A stretch of DNA of 64,000 nucleotides from Paenibacillus cellulosilyticus (GCF_003182255.1 NZ_QGTQ01000008.1:62001-126000), one strand, 5' to 3'. Shown: positions 25,640 through 34,097, counted from the stretch's first letter. A program made the numbers and translations. Notes: generated by a model not told the origin, from the letters alone.

Positions 25640-26806
25640 TTGCCTAGTTCTCGCCAGTTGACCGAAAGATTGAAATTCATGCTTTTGAATCAAAAGTTAT
25701 TCACCTTCCTTCTTATATTGCTGATGATTGGGCTGAATATTTTCATTATCAGTAAAATAACCTTTGTCTTTCATCCCCTTAAAATTTTGATTGAAACAGT
25801 ATTTCTGCCTATTCTGCTAACCGGCGTTGCCTATTATTTGCTTAATCCGATCGTGGAGCTGCTCGAGAAATATCGTGTCAAAAGAGTCTATTCGATTCTA
25901 GCCCTATATCTGATCGTAGCAGGTATCATTACACTTATTGTCACTGCCGTGATTCCACCTCTAAGAGAACAAATCAAAGGCTTGATCGATCAATTTCCAG
26001 ATTTCAGTCGAGAAGCACAGCTTCGATTTGAAGATCTTATCGGCAGTGAATATTTCAATCAATTCCAGCAAGCGACTGGATTTGATGCCGCAAGCATAAC
26101 AGAAACCTTCTCGAGTTATGCAACCAATATTCTGAACAATGCTTGGAGCAGCATTGGAGGATTTGTCGGCGCGTTAACCGAAACGGTGCTGTCGATTATC
26201 GTTGTTCCATTTATTTTGTTCTACCTATTGAAAGATCGGCGTAAATTGGCTCCATATGTGCTAGGTTTTCTGCCGACCAAATTACGCAATCGATCATTCA
26301 CGGTCATGCTGGAGATGAACCACCAGATCAGCTCTTATATTCGCGGGCAAATCCTTGATAGTCTTTGCGTAGGCTTGCTCTTGTACATTGGTTATTTAAT
26401 TATCGGTTTGGATTATTCGCTCGTTCTTGCCGTCGTGGCCGCCTGCACGAGCGTCGTTCCTTATCTAGGGCCTGCGATTGCCATTGCCCCGGCATTAGTT
26501 GTTGCGATGGTGACTTCACCGGTCATGCTGCTGAAAATGGTCGTAGTCTGGACGGTTATTCAGCTATTTGAAGGTAAAGTCATTACGCCTCAAATCATGG
26601 GTAAGGCCATGCGGATTCATCCGATTACGATCATCTTCGTCATCCTTACGGCTGGCAAGCTATTCGGCATTCTCGGCATCATTCTTGCGGTTCCGGGATA
26701 TGCCATTCTGAAGGTTATTGTCACGCATCTGTTCAGATGGTTCAAATCCCGTTCCGGCTTGTATGAATCGAGTCCAGAGGCAGATGATCTGGTGCCTAAA
26801 GCCTGA
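25640..26806 (+). CDS. AI-2E family transporter
   Basis: This 388-residue polytopic protein has the AI-2E (PerM/YtvI/YueF-like) pattern. Three N-terminal helices precede a soluble segment about 130 residues long (TAVIPPLREQIKGLIDQFPDF). A further helix bundle follows with LPTKLRNRSFTVMLEMNHQISSYIRGQI, VVPYLGPAIAIAPALVVA and the C-terminal GKVITPQIMGKAMRIHPITIIFVILTAGKLFGILGIILAVP. Members act in autoinducer or ion/H+ exchange, with few characterised. The TTG at 25640 follows GAAAGGATG at good spacing; an ATG at 25628 lies too close to that site. Confidence 0.88.
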   Translation: MPSSRQLTERLKFMLLNQKLFTFLLILLMIGLNIFIISKITFVFHPLKILIETVFLPILLTGVAYYLLNPIVELLEKYRVKRVYSILALYLIVAGIITLIVTAVIPPLREQIKGLIDQFPDFSREAQLRFEDLIGSEYFNQFQQATGFDAASITETFSSYATNILNNAWSSIGGFVGALTETVLSIIVVPFILFYLLKDRRKLAPYVLGFLPTKLRNRSFTVMLEMNHQISSYIRGQILDSLCVGLLLYIGYLIIGLDYSLVLAVVAACTSVVPYLGPAIAIAPALVVAMVTSPVMLLKMVVVWTVIQLFEGKVITPQIMGKAMRIHPITIIFVILTAGKLFGILGIILAVPGYAILKVIVTHLFRWFKSRSGLYESSPEADDLVPKA

Positions 26807-26815
26807 CAAATAAAA

Positions 26816-26837
26816 AAGCCGCGAGCAATCGCGGCTT
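26816..26837 (+). terminator. First of two tandem terminators after the AI-2E gene
   Basis: AAGCCGCGA/TCGCGGCTT is a perfect nine-base stem with a GCAA tetraloop, preceded by a run of A, so it may also act on the opposite strand. Confidence 0.65.
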
Positions 26838-26842
26838 CGAGA

Positions 26843-26876
26843 GAAGGCGAACTTCAATGTTCGCCTTCTTTTATTA
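26843..26876 (+). terminator. Second tandem terminator after the AI-2E gene
   Basis: GAAGGCGAAC/GTTCGCCTTC is a perfect ten-base stem followed by TTTTATTATTAT. It follows the first hairpin by five bases. Confidence 0.8.
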
Positions 26877-26915
26877 TTATGTGGATCACGAACCTATCGA
26901 TTATCGTTCCAACAG

Positions 26916-27890
26916 TTAGATCGTCGCGGGCCTGATGACCCCTTCCGATTGAACAGAGCGTTCTTGCTGGCGTGATAGGACAAGCAGCGTTGCCCAGATT
27001 AAGATAAAGCCCATGATCTGCGTGAAGGTGGTCGCCTGATGGAATACCGCATAATTGATCAGAACGCCGACCATCGGGAAGCTTAGCTCCGCTAGTGTAG
27101 CATAGGAAGCTTTGATCGCACTTAAGCCTTTATAGTACAGCAGCAAGCTCAGCAGTCCTGGCAGCAACGCTTGGAGCAGCAGGTTGAGGCCGATCATAGC
27201 CGTGCCGCTCGCTTCGCTTGGGAGCGTCCATAGCTGGTGCTCGCCAAGGGTCATCGCCAGCAGAAGCGGGAGCGCAAGAATAAAGCGCAGCGACGTCACG
27301 GTCTCGTAGTTGACGGCTCTCAGCAGGTAGCGTCCCATAACGGTAGAGCCACCCCACAGCAGTGCTGCTCCGATCGACATTAGGCTGCCTGCCTTCAGCA
27401 TCTCGTGGATATTGGAGAATGGCGGCTTAACACCGAACGTTAGTAAATACGTACCGAAGATCGCAATGAGGAACAGCATGCCGAACGATCTTGGCAATCG
27501 CTCCTTCAGCATCCATCTCGCCATCAGAATGGCGAACAGCGGCTGAAGCTTCTGCAGCAGCAGCACCGAGTTCAAATCGCCTGATGCAAGGCCTTTCGTG
27601 AACAGCACCGTTGCGAGCGCAGAACCGCCCCACGACACGAACAATAGCGCGCCAATGTGGCGAAGCTTGAACTTACGAAGCTGCTGTCGATGCTTCCACA
27701 GCACAGGGGCCATGAACAGCACCAGAATAACATGCTCCAGCAGCGCGATCTGGGTCGAGCTGAGATAATCGAGCAATAACACGCGGAATAGCGGATCGAC
27801 TCCCCACAAGGCGGAGCCCAGCACGACAAACCAAAACGCAGGTTTGACAGCTTGATTCTTAAACAAAGATAGTGAAGTCAAGTTACTCAT
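26916..27890 (-). CDS. EamA/DMT-family transporter under FMN riboswitch control (candidate riboflavin importer)
   Basis: This 324-residue inner-membrane protein has ten predicted helices in two EamA repeats: a first half ending near LPRSFGMLFLIAIFGTYLLTFGVKP, and a second with LLWGGSTVMGRYLLRAVNYETVTSLRF and YATLAELSFPMVGVLINYAVF. The start at 27890 has AGAAGGAG nine bases upstream; the frame remains open far into the leader but that part is riboswitch RNA. Because the only control element is an FMN riboswitch, the transported molecule is probably riboflavin or a precursor. Some EamA-family proteins (RibN) are riboflavin importers in other bacteria. The substrate is therefore inferred from regulation, not from transporter residues. 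Confidence 0.85.
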   Translation of the reverse strand: MSNLTSLSLFKNQAVKPAFWFVVLGSALWGVDPLFRVLLLDYLSSTQIALLEHVILVLFMAPVLWKHRQQLRKFKLRHIGALLFVSWGGSALATVLFTKGLASGDLNSVLLLQKLQPLFAILMARWMLKERLPRSFGMLFLIAIFGTYLLTFGVKPPFSNIHEMLKAGSLMSIGAALLWGGSTVMGRYLLRAVNYETVTSLRFILALPLLLAMTLGEHQLWTLPSEASGTAMIGLNLLLQALLPGLLSLLLYYKGLSAIKASYATLAELSFPMVGVLINYAVFHQATTFTQIMGFILIWATLLVLSRQQERSVQSEGVIRPATI

Positions 27891-27960
27891 GGTTGAATGC
27901 TCCTTCTCGTGCATCCAACCTTCAGGGTTGAAATGATTCTTTATGGAGTTGCTAAAGAAA

Positions 27961-27996
27961 AGCCCCGTTTCGCTAGTGAAAACACGAAACGGGGCT
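27961..27996 (-). terminator. Riboswitch expression-platform terminator
   Basis: AGCCCCGTTTCG pairs perfectly with CGAAACGGGGCT and is followed by TTTTCTTT on the minus strand, between the FMN aptamer and the EamA start. Ligand binding is expected to favour this hairpin. An extra small hairpin (AAACATGC/GCATGTTT, 28006-28028) lies between aptamer and terminator. Confidence 0.8.
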
Positions 27997-28037
27997 GGCC
28001 AAATAAAACATGCGTAAAAGCATGTTTTGAAATGGCG

Positions 28038-28176
28038 ATCTTCTCCCATCCGGACTTTACCGTCGGCCTTGGATTCTCACCAAGTCAGTCCCCTTGCCGT
28101 TAGACGGCTCAGAGAGTCGCGGGCTTCGCTGTGCAGCGTCACCGCCGGTCAGGAATTTCACCTGCCCCGAAGATCA
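28038..28176 (-). ncRNA. FMN riboswitch (RFN element)
   Basis: Read on the minus strand, the leader holds the conserved RFN blocks in order: CTTCGGGGCAGG with GTGAAATTCC, then GACCGGCGGTGA. A variable hairpin follows, then the GCCGTCTAACGGC-type arm, GACTTGGTGAGAATCCAAG, CCGACGGT, and the closing AGTCCGGATGGGAGAAGA. The order and spacing match the six-stem FMN aptamer. It is followed by a U-tailed terminator and then the EamA gene, so FMN excess should reduce transcription of the transporter. Confidence 0.95.
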
Positions 28177-28220
28177 GTATGCTAAAATTTGATTTGAATA
28201 TGATAAAGCCACTATATCTT

Positions 28221-28937
28221 TCATCCTGTTCTGCGACTATGATGATAATCACACGCACGATAAAAAAGTAAGTAGCGAATATGTTTTCTTATCTTACGTT
28301 CAACGACGGTTCTTGTCAAGCTCCAAAACAGCTTCTTCATCCGTTCAACCACTTGCGAGCCGTATTTGCGGTATATATAGATAAGGACGGCGACCATAGC
28401 CGAGGCGATGCCGAACATGATCATATACCGGTTTACAGTCGAATGGTACTGCTCCCATTGGGGACCAAGCAGCTTCCCCATGGAGATAAACAAGCTAGCC
28501 CAGAAGATGGCGCCGGAATAAGCATATAGCGCATATCGTTGGAAAGACACACGAGTAACTCCACAGAAATAACCGGTAATATGCCGTACGCCAGGTATAA
28601 AATAAGCCACGAACAGCAGCTTATCACCGTACTTCTCAAACCAGACGGTCATCCTGTTCAGTCGCTCTTCCGAGAAGTGGATCATTTTCCCATGACGTAT
28701 GATGAAAGGCCTTCCTAATCGATAGCCTATCCAATAGGATAACGTCACACCAAGTACAACGCCCAAGCTTGCAGATGCAATGCTGGCAAACCAGTTCAAT
28801 TTATGTTCGTATACAAATAGGCCAATGTATCCCATCATCATTTCGCCGGGCAGCGGCAATGCTAACATTTCGAAGAGCAGGAACAGAAGGATGATCCAAT
28901 ATCCGTAATGTTCCAGAAGGTTCGATAACAATTCCAA
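28221..28937 (-). CDS. DedA family membrane protein
   Basis: This 238-residue protein has the DedA/VTT core: LLEHYGYWIILLFLLFEMLALPLPGEMMMGYIG, then GVVLGVTLSYWIGYRLGRPFI. The conserved FVAYFIPGVRHITGYFCGVTRVSFQRYALYAYSGAIFW follows, holding the functionally important Arg of the FxPxxR motif. DedA proteins are linked to lipid flipping (undecaprenyl phosphate or phosphatidylethanolamine) and to membrane potential. The TTG start at 28937 follows GGGAGGAGATC; the longer frame from ATG 29012 lacks a ribosome site. The gene ends in a basic 30-residue tail just before the riboswitch of the next gene. Confidence 0.9.
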   Translation of the reverse strand: MELLSNLLEHYGYWIILLFLLFEMLALPLPGEMMMGYIGLFVYEHKLNWFASIASASLGVVLGVTLSYWIGYRLGRPFIIRHGKMIHFSEERLNRMTVWFEKYGDKLLFVAYFIPGVRHITGYFCGVTRVSFQRYALYAYSGAIFWASLFISMGKLLGPQWEQYHSTVNRYMIMFGIASAMVAVLIYIYRKYGSQVVERMKKLFWSLTRTVVERKIRKHIRYLLFYRACDYHHSRRTG

Positions 28938-29084
28938 GGCTGATCTCCTCCCTATTCTTTGGTGATTGGTGCGTACTTTAGAAAGGACAGCTTCGTTATT
29001 GAAATTGTTCATCGATACAGAAATCTAATATATCCCACTTAACCTAGCAAAGAGGCTCCCGTCGATAGGAGGCCTCTGCTCTTC

Positions 29085-29549
29085 TTATTTGGTTATAGCC
29101 AAGCCAAGCGCTTTGTGGTCCCAAAGTATATCTTCTGCAACGGATACCTGATGGTCCTCGCACGTTACAATTAGGATGACCTCGCTTGTCTTCCCTTTTT
29201 TGAGCTGAAGTTGATTTTTGTTGCGTTTCAACCGATATATGACCCAGCTCATCGCAGTTCCGATAAGAAAGCCAACAAATGCTCCGCCAATTCCCCAAAT
29301 GATAGGTCCTCCTGGCCATACGAAGCCTTTGCTGGCACCGATGGTTCCAAGCATAAAGGCGAAGATCATCCCTTTATCGATAAAGGACATGCCGTCCGCA
29401 CGGTGGATACTATCAAGAAGCCTCGGCTCTTTCTTGCGCAGATCAAGCGGTACGGCGTAGATGGTCGTTATTCCTTTCTGCTCAAGCTCTGTAATGGCGA
29501 TTTCAACAAAGGTCGAATATTCGAATGTGGCCAAAATTTGCATCGTCAT
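29085..29549 (-). CDS. Hypothetical membrane protein with glycine-zipper segment
   Basis: This 154-residue protein was not assigned to a known family. The N-terminal 50 residues look like a small alpha/beta domain (ILATFEYSTFVEIAITELEQKGITTIYAVPL). Two glycine-rich hydrophobic segments follow (about 60-105; MLGTIGASKGFVWPGGPIIWGIGGAFVGFLIGTAM), and the C-terminus is another small alpha/beta stretch. The layout resembles general stress proteins with a glycine-zipper pair between soluble ends. Its ATG overlaps the stop of the upstream membrane gene (ATGA), so the two are translationally coupled and probably function together. Confidence 0.6.
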   Translation of the reverse strand: MTMQILATFEYSTFVEIAITELEQKGITTIYAVPLDLRKKEPRLLDSIHRADGMSFIDKGMIFAFMLGTIGASKGFVWPGGPIIWGIGGAFVGFLIGTAMSWVIYRLKRNKNQLQLKKGKTSEVILIVTCEDHQVSVAEDILWDHKALGLAITK

Positions 29550-30328
29550 TGATCTCCAATTGTGATATGATGTCCAGCCGGCTGGTAATTTTCGATAAGG
29601 TAATGTTTTTGAACATCATTAAACAGCTTGTTATTTTCTACGGTATTCGTATAGGCATCATATAAGGTGAAGAAATAAAACGAAGGGTAATACAATAACC
29701 ATTGTTTATCTAGAACCGAAGTAGAAGCGGCTATATCCCCTAATATTAAATCATGCAACGCTAAGATTAGATTAGAGTGCCATATCATGATTAGCGTACT
29801 TGTCAGTATAAAGGTGGCCAATACAATACGATGCAGGTACAGTTGGCCAAGGCTAGGGATTCCCATAGACCAAATCACAGCGACCCACGGACTGCGTTTA
29901 TCAAGGTAATTGATCTCCAATGCGCCGATGCTGAACTCGTTGAAGCGTCCGTTTTCCCTTTGCGCCAGCAGGTAAATTTTGTTTAAATCAACAGCTGTTC
30001 GATAACTGTCGTAAATGGCAAATAAGTAGACGGGAATGTAAAGGGACATAAATTTAGGGTCCATCACATCTCGAGCTGCCTCGAATTGACCGTTAAATGT
30101 ATGTACGATAGCCAAATTCAAATGGATTTTTTGGTTAATGAACATCTCCCACAGAATCAGCGCATATCCGCGCAAATATTTGTTTAAGAGCAAATGCCCA
30201 AACCCTGGAAAAGCCATAGACCAGCAGGCAATTGTTATCGGATTACGCTTGTGCAGCTGCGTTGTACCTAAGATGCTAACATGCGCCATGTAGCGTCTGT
30301 TACGAAATTGGTTTCTGAAATTTTCCAT
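29546..30328 (-). CDS. Hypothetical membrane protein with internal duplication
   Basis: This 260-residue protein contains two related halves. The first (about 30-118) runs PITIACWSMAFPGFGHLLLNKYLRGYAL to PVYLFAIYDSYRTAVDLNK. The second (about 145-243) runs PWVAVIWSMGIPSLGQLYLHRIVLATFI to PSFYFFTLYDAYTNTVENNK. Each half has a G-x-G/Q-LxLxR turn like that in TM2/DUF5683-type proteins and a YDxYR/YDAYT motif. The duplication suggests a pseudo-symmetric membrane domain. GGGAGGGG precedes the ATG. It lies between a CBO0543-type gene and the glycine-zipper gene, all on the minus strand. The function is unknown. Confidence 0.6.
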   Translation of the reverse strand: MENFRNQFRNRRYMAHVSILGTTQLHKRNPITIACWSMAFPGFGHLLLNKYLRGYALILWEMFINQKIHLNLAIVHTFNGQFEAARDVMDPKFMSLYIPVYLFAIYDSYRTAVDLNKIYLLAQRENGRFNEFSIGALEINYLDKRSPWVAVIWSMGIPSLGQLYLHRIVLATFILTSTLIMIWHSNLILALHDLILGDIAASTSVLDKQWLLYYPSFYFFTLYDAYTNTVENNKLFNDVQKHYLIENYQPAGHHITIGDQ

Positions 30329-30363
30329 GAAGTCCCCTCCCTTTCGGCTGCCATTTGCTGATG

Positions 30364-30921
30364 TTATGCAGATTGTTTGCTTTTGCGAATAATCATTTCA
30401 ACGATCCATTTAACGAGTAGAGCCTTCGCTATATAGACTGGGAACGAGTAGATATATTTCCATTTATCCAGGTCATAGATATGCAGCCAGACCAAGAGGG
30501 GCTCTGCAACGAAAGAAAAGACGGCAGACATCATCACATTTGCAATGACAAAAGATTTCCAGCTTCTAAAGTATTGATAAATTAACATGTGACATACGGG
30601 TAATACTGCAAAATCGACCGGGTGCAGGCGTGGCATTAACCTTATGAGCTGATAAGGGTAAGACCATAATCCAAGCTCGCCGCCAGTATCATCAAGAAGT
30701 ACAACGATGATGGAGATTATCGAACCAAACAGTAAAATCTCCCTTAGCTTCGATTTATCAACGAGTCTGCACCAAATGATCCACGGTATAACCGCAATGA
30801 CTAATAAAAGCCACCACTGGAACGAAAAGAGATCATGGTGATAGAAGTACTGCTTTCTCAATTCAGAAAGCTCGTGATCCACTTTCTTGATCTCATCGAA
30901 GGTAGGATTGTGGTATGACAT
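30364..30921 (-). CDS. CBO0543-family membrane protein
   Basis: This 185-residue protein has a soluble helical start (EIKKVDHELSELRKQYFYHHDLFSFQWW) and about five membrane helices, with the family-like segments DDTGGELGLWSYPYQLIRLMPRLHPVDFAVLPVCHMLIYQY and WLHIYDLDKWKYIYSFPVYI. Proteins of this family are common in Bacillales and often occur in several copies, but none has an assigned role as far as can be said here. The ATG at 30921 follows GAGGGAG. It is the first of three adjacent membrane-protein genes. Confidence 0.7.
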   Translation of the reverse strand: MSYHNPTFDEIKKVDHELSELRKQYFYHHDLFSFQWWLLLVIAVIPWIIWCRLVDKSKLREILLFGSIISIIVVLLDDTGGELGLWSYPYQLIRLMPRLHPVDFAVLPVCHMLIYQYFRSWKSFVIANVMMSAVFSFVAEPLLVWLHIYDLDKWKYIYSFPVYIAKALLVKWIVEMIIRKSKQSA

Positions 30922-31028
30922 GTGTGAATGCAGCTCCCTCAATATTCGTCTAAACTAAACTATTTCCACTAAAGCCACTACTTATTTACGGGAAATCAAT
31001 TTTGACATTTTGTCAGCATTGGACAAAA

Positions 31029-31058
31029 CAAAAAGCACCTCCGATTTGGAAGTGCTCA
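31029..31058 (-). terminator. Intrinsic terminator after the ABC-2 permease gene
   Basis: AGCACTTCC pairs with GGAGGTGCT (one G-U) and is followed by TTTTTGTTTTG on the minus strand, about 80 bases after the permease stop. Confidence 0.75.
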
Positions 31059-31136
31059 TTTTATATCCAAATTGTCTTGATGTCCGTCTTCATCATCCCC
31101 CGATGGCTTATCTTTTTTATGTTCGCTTACTCTTCC

Positions 31137-31904
31137 CTACACCCTCCTTTGATGTGCTCTCATCGCAAAGAAGTATGCGACAACCACAATGCCTAGGCAC
31201 CAAGCAAGTGCAATCCAGATATCGTTGTGGAGCGGTTGGCCTGAGAGCAATGCACGAATGGATTCTACAATGGAGGTTACCGGTTGATTCTCGGCGAAGA
31301 CGCGAACGACAGTCGGCATGGAAGCGGTTGGAACGAATGCGGAACTGATAAAGGGCAGGAAGATTAGCGGATAGGAAAAGGCGCTGGCACCATCGACTGT
31401 TTTGGCGGATAAACCGGCAATTGCTGCAACCCACGTCAAGGCGAGTGTGAACAGCGCAAGTATACCGGCTACAGCAAGCCATGGCAGAATGCCTGCGGAC
31501 GAACGGAAGCCCATGATTAACGCTACAAGAAGAATAACAACCACAGAGATAGCATTGGATACTAATGAAGTCAGCACATGGCCCCACAGCAAGGCGGAAC
31601 GCGAAATCGGCATGGTGTTGAATCGTTCGAATATGCCTCGCTGCACATCAGTGAACAAACGAAATGCCGTGTATGATATACCGCTTGCGATTGCCATTAA
31701 CAGAATGCCAGGCAGCAGGTAATTCACATAGTTATTGGTACCGGTTTGGATAGCGCCGCCGAGTACATACACGAATAGCAGCATCATTGCGATCGGCATG
31801 ATGGTAACGGTAATAATCGTATCCATACTGCGGGATATATGACGCATGGAACGTCCGAGCATAACGCTAATGTCGATGAAGAAATGCTTCTTTGTTGTTT
31901 CCAT
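31137..31904 (-). CDS. ABC-2 type exporter permease (DrrB-like)
   Basis: This 255-residue protein has six membrane helices and the ABC-2 permease pattern of the daunorubicin DrrB group: RHISRSMDTIITVTIMPIAMMLLFVYVLGGAI at the first helix, GIFERFNTMPISRSALLWGHVL at the coupling region, and PLIFLPFISSAFVPTASMPTVVRVFAENQPVTSIVESIRALL near the end. AAGGAGG lies before the ATG, which follows the ATPase stop directly (TAA then ATG). With the ATPase it would form a lipophilic-drug exporter; the substrate is not predictable. Confidence 0.9.
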   Translation of the reverse strand: METTKKHFFIDISVMLGRSMRHISRSMDTIITVTIMPIAMMLLFVYVLGGAIQTGTNNYVNYLLPGILLMAIASGISYTAFRLFTDVQRGIFERFNTMPISRSALLWGHVLTSLVSNAISVVVILLVALIMGFRSSAGILPWLAVAGILALFTLALTWVAAIAGLSAKTVDGASAFSYPLIFLPFISSAFVPTASMPTVVRVFAENQPVTSIVESIRALLSGQPLHNDIWIALAWCLGIVVVAYFFAMRAHQRRV

Positions 31905-32675
31905 TTACTCCGCCTCCTTCTTACCGATAATTGCAAGGAAGATTTCCTCTAACGTTGGTTGTTTCTCGATATACTCTACCTTTGAAGTAGGGAACCTCTT
32001 CTTCAGCTCCGAGAGCGTGCCGTTCGCGATAATCCTGCCTTCATGAAGAATAGCAATTCGATCAGCAAGCTGCTCGGCCTCTTCGAGATATTGCGTCGTT
32101 AACAACACGGTCATCCCTGTGTCGGCAAGCTGCTTGACGACCTTCCATACCTCGATACGAGCTTCAGGATCCAGGCCTGTGGTCGGTTCATCGAGGAATA
32201 GAATCTGCGGTTTGCCTACGATGCTTAAGGCGATGTCCAGCCTACGCCGCATCCCCCCTGAGTACGTGGACACCCTGCGGTCTGCAGCATCAGATAGACC
32301 GAAGCGTTGTAACATCTCTTCCGCAACCTGACGCGGGTTTTTGAGATATCTAAGTTTTGCGATCATGATTAGATTCTCGCGACCTGTTAGAATTTCATCC
32401 ACGGCGGCAAACTGGCCGGTCAGGCTAATGGCCTGCCGCACGTGATCAGGACTAGAAGCAACATCGAACCCGTTGATGGCTGCGGTGCCTCCGTCTGGTT
32501 TGAGCAGCGTGGTGAGGATTTTGACGAGCGTTGTTTTACCTGCCCCATTGGAGCCGAGGAGAGCGAATATACTGCCCTTCTCGACTTCGAGGTCCACACC
32601 TTTAAGCACTTGCAGCTGCTTGTAGGATTTATGCAGTCCTCTGACTTGGATAGGCATCGCCTGTGCGGTTTGCAT
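31905..32675 (-). CDS. ABC exporter ATPase (DrrA-like)
   Basis: This 256-residue ATPase has Walker A GSNGAGKT (about 43-50), signature YSGGMRRRL, Walker B ILFLDEPTTGLDPEAR and an ITLTGQFAAVDEILTGRENL segment typical of DrrA-type drug exporters. The ATG at 32675 has AAAGGGAGGG upstream; an earlier in-frame ATG lacks a site. It is the third gene of a PadR / pentapeptide protein / ATPase / permease operon, so its expression should be released when PadR senses a ligand. Confidence 0.92.
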   Translation of the reverse strand: MQTAQAMPIQVRGLHKSYKQLQVLKGVDLEVEKGSIFALLGSNGAGKTTLVKILTTLLKPDGGTAAINGFDVASSPDHVRQAISLTGQFAAVDEILTGRENLIMIAKLRYLKNPRQVAEEMLQRFGLSDAADRRVSTYSGGMRRRLDIALSIVGKPQILFLDEPTTGLDPEARIEVWKVVKQLADTGMTVLLTTQYLEEAEQLADRIAILHEGRIIANGTLSELKKRFPTSKVEYIEKQPTLEEIFLAIIGKKEAE

Positions 32676-32695
32676 CGGAATCCCTCCCTTTTTCA

Positions 32696-33565
32696 TTAAA
32701 CGACCGTTACTTTTGACAAATCGACGACCCACAGGCTTTTCAAGGCAGTATAAGTTAACTTATCCATCGTCGCACCGTCGAAGCTGACGGTTTTGAAGTC
32801 TTTGTATGACCTGTTTGTCAAGGAGAATGGTAGACGGAATGATACGTTCTTGAGCGTCGCTCCTTGGAACGAAGCGTTGTTCAGCGCCGACCTGTCAAAC
32901 GTAACGCCGTTGAGGCTCATCCCTTCGAAGCTTATTCCTCGTAAGTCGCAATAGTTGAAGTTCACGCCGTTAAAGAAACAGTTGTCAAATAGCGTCTTTC
33001 TAAGGTCGGTCTTCGATATCGTGACGTCGGTCAATTTCACGTCTTTGAATTGTGCGCCGTCCAGGCCAGACGTGTTGAAGTGGGTGCGAACAAGGATTGA
33101 TTGATTGAAGCTGGCATTTGTCAGGGTACTGACGGAAAGGCTGCAGTCGGTCAGATTGGTGCGGTCAAAATTAGCATTCGTTGCATCGCTTGTCGCAAAC
33201 GTGCTGCCGGTCAAGTCTGCGCCAGTAAAGTCAGCTCCGCGTAATGCGCTCGCTTTGAATTTACCGTTGCGTAATGTAACGCCGGCGAAGTCACTCTCTT
33301 GCAGATCCTTTGCTTTGAGGTTGATCTTCACTTGCCGTTCCAGTGAACGGGAGAGATTGGCAACCTCCAGAATCGTTTGCTCGATGTCGCCGATGCTTTC
33401 AACCGTCATCTTGAACGCAGTCTCTTCGTCCCTTCCCTCAGCTACGAGTTCTTGGTATCGCTCCTGCAAGTCGGCGTGCAGGTCCGCTTTTAATTCGGTG
33501 ACGCTCTTCACCCCTTCGTATGGCATAAAAACACTGTTCAAGTAATCCGTCAATTTTTGGTTCAT
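32696..33565 (-). CDS. HAAS (permease-prefix) domain plus pentapeptide-repeat protein
   Basis: This 289-residue protein combines two parts. Residues 1-70 resemble the HAAS/permease-prefix domain found next to PadR genes (LNSVFMPYEGVKSVTELKADLHADLQERYQELVAEGRDEETAFKMTVESIGDIEQTI). Residues about 85-270 form a right-handed pentapeptide-repeat coil with the A(D/N)LxX pattern (GADFTGADLTGSTF, DLRGISFEGMSLNGVTF). No membrane helix is visible, although HAAS domains usually precede one. Some pentapeptide proteins (Qnr, MfpA, McbG, AlbG) protect DNA gyrase, and McbG and AlbG occur with exporters as self-immunity. The operon here (PadR, this protein, DrrAB-like exporter) could be a resistance cassette, but that is inference. 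AAGGAG precedes the ATG. Confidence 0.82.
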   Translation of the reverse strand: MNQKLTDYLNSVFMPYEGVKSVTELKADLHADLQERYQELVAEGRDEETAFKMTVESIGDIEQTILEVANLSRSLERQVKINLKAKDLQESDFAGVTLRNGKFKASALRGADFTGADLTGSTFATSDATNANFDRTNLTDCSLSVSTLTNASFNQSILVRTHFNTSGLDGAQFKDVKLTDVTISKTDLRKTLFDNCFFNGVNFNYCDLRGISFEGMSLNGVTFDRSALNNASFQGATLKNVSFRLPFSLTNRSYKDFKTVSFDGATMDKLTYTALKSLWVVDLSKVTVV

Positions 33566-33578
33566 AATAGCCATCTCC

Positions 33579-33908
33579 TTATAATAGGTTTTCGAGTACG
33601 CGCTTGGCATACTCCCAGTTGCTTTTGTTGCGGTCGTACGTTTCTTTGCCTTTGTTCGTTATTCGAAAATATTTGCGCCGTCCGCCCTGTGATTCATCGC
33701 CCCAATACCACTCGATGTCGCCGTCCGCTTCAAGCCGCCGGAAGCTGGAGTACATCGTTGCTTCCTTAAGCTCATACTCGCCTTCCGAACGTTCGGCAAT
33801 CAGCTTGACGATCTCGTATCCGTAACGATCAGCTTCAGACAATAACCTTAATATCATCGTGTCTGTATGTCCGCGCAGCAGGTCGGATGTGATCTTGTTC
33901 TCACTCAT
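33579..33908 (-). CDS. PadR-family transcriptional regulator
   Basis: This 109-residue regulator is of the short PadR-s2 type: DLLRGHTDTMILRLLSEADRYGYEIVKLIAERSEGEYELKEATMYSSFRRLEADGDIEWYWGDESQGGRRKYFRITNKG is a winged helix, followed by a short C-terminal dimerisation helix. ATGGAGGTGATG precedes the start. It heads the four-gene operon and should repress it by binding near its own promoter, as LadR and similar proteins do for exporters. The operator could not be picked out in 33909-34097. Confidence 0.92.
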   Translation of the reverse strand: MSENKITSDLLRGHTDTMILRLLSEADRYGYEIVKLIAERSEGEYELKEATMYSSFRRLEADGDIEWYWGDESQGGRRKYFRITNKGKETYDRNKSNWEYAKRVLENLL

Positions 33909-34097
33909 ACCATCACCTCCATATCTGCATGATAAGGCATATTACTATGACAGTCAAGGTACTTTCGTAAACATAATACTCTGATGAGGATAAAACGTGC
34001 ATCCCAAACACAAAAAAACCGCTCATGACGCGGGAATCCATCGTTTCTCTAAGTCATATAGATGATACGAATAGAAGAGATCTTAAGGAGGATCAGC

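Noticed and set aside
27891-28049. Extended N-terminus of the EamA transporter
   Set aside because: The frame is open by chance through the riboswitch terminator; the true ribosome site AGAAGGAG lies just before ATG 27890.
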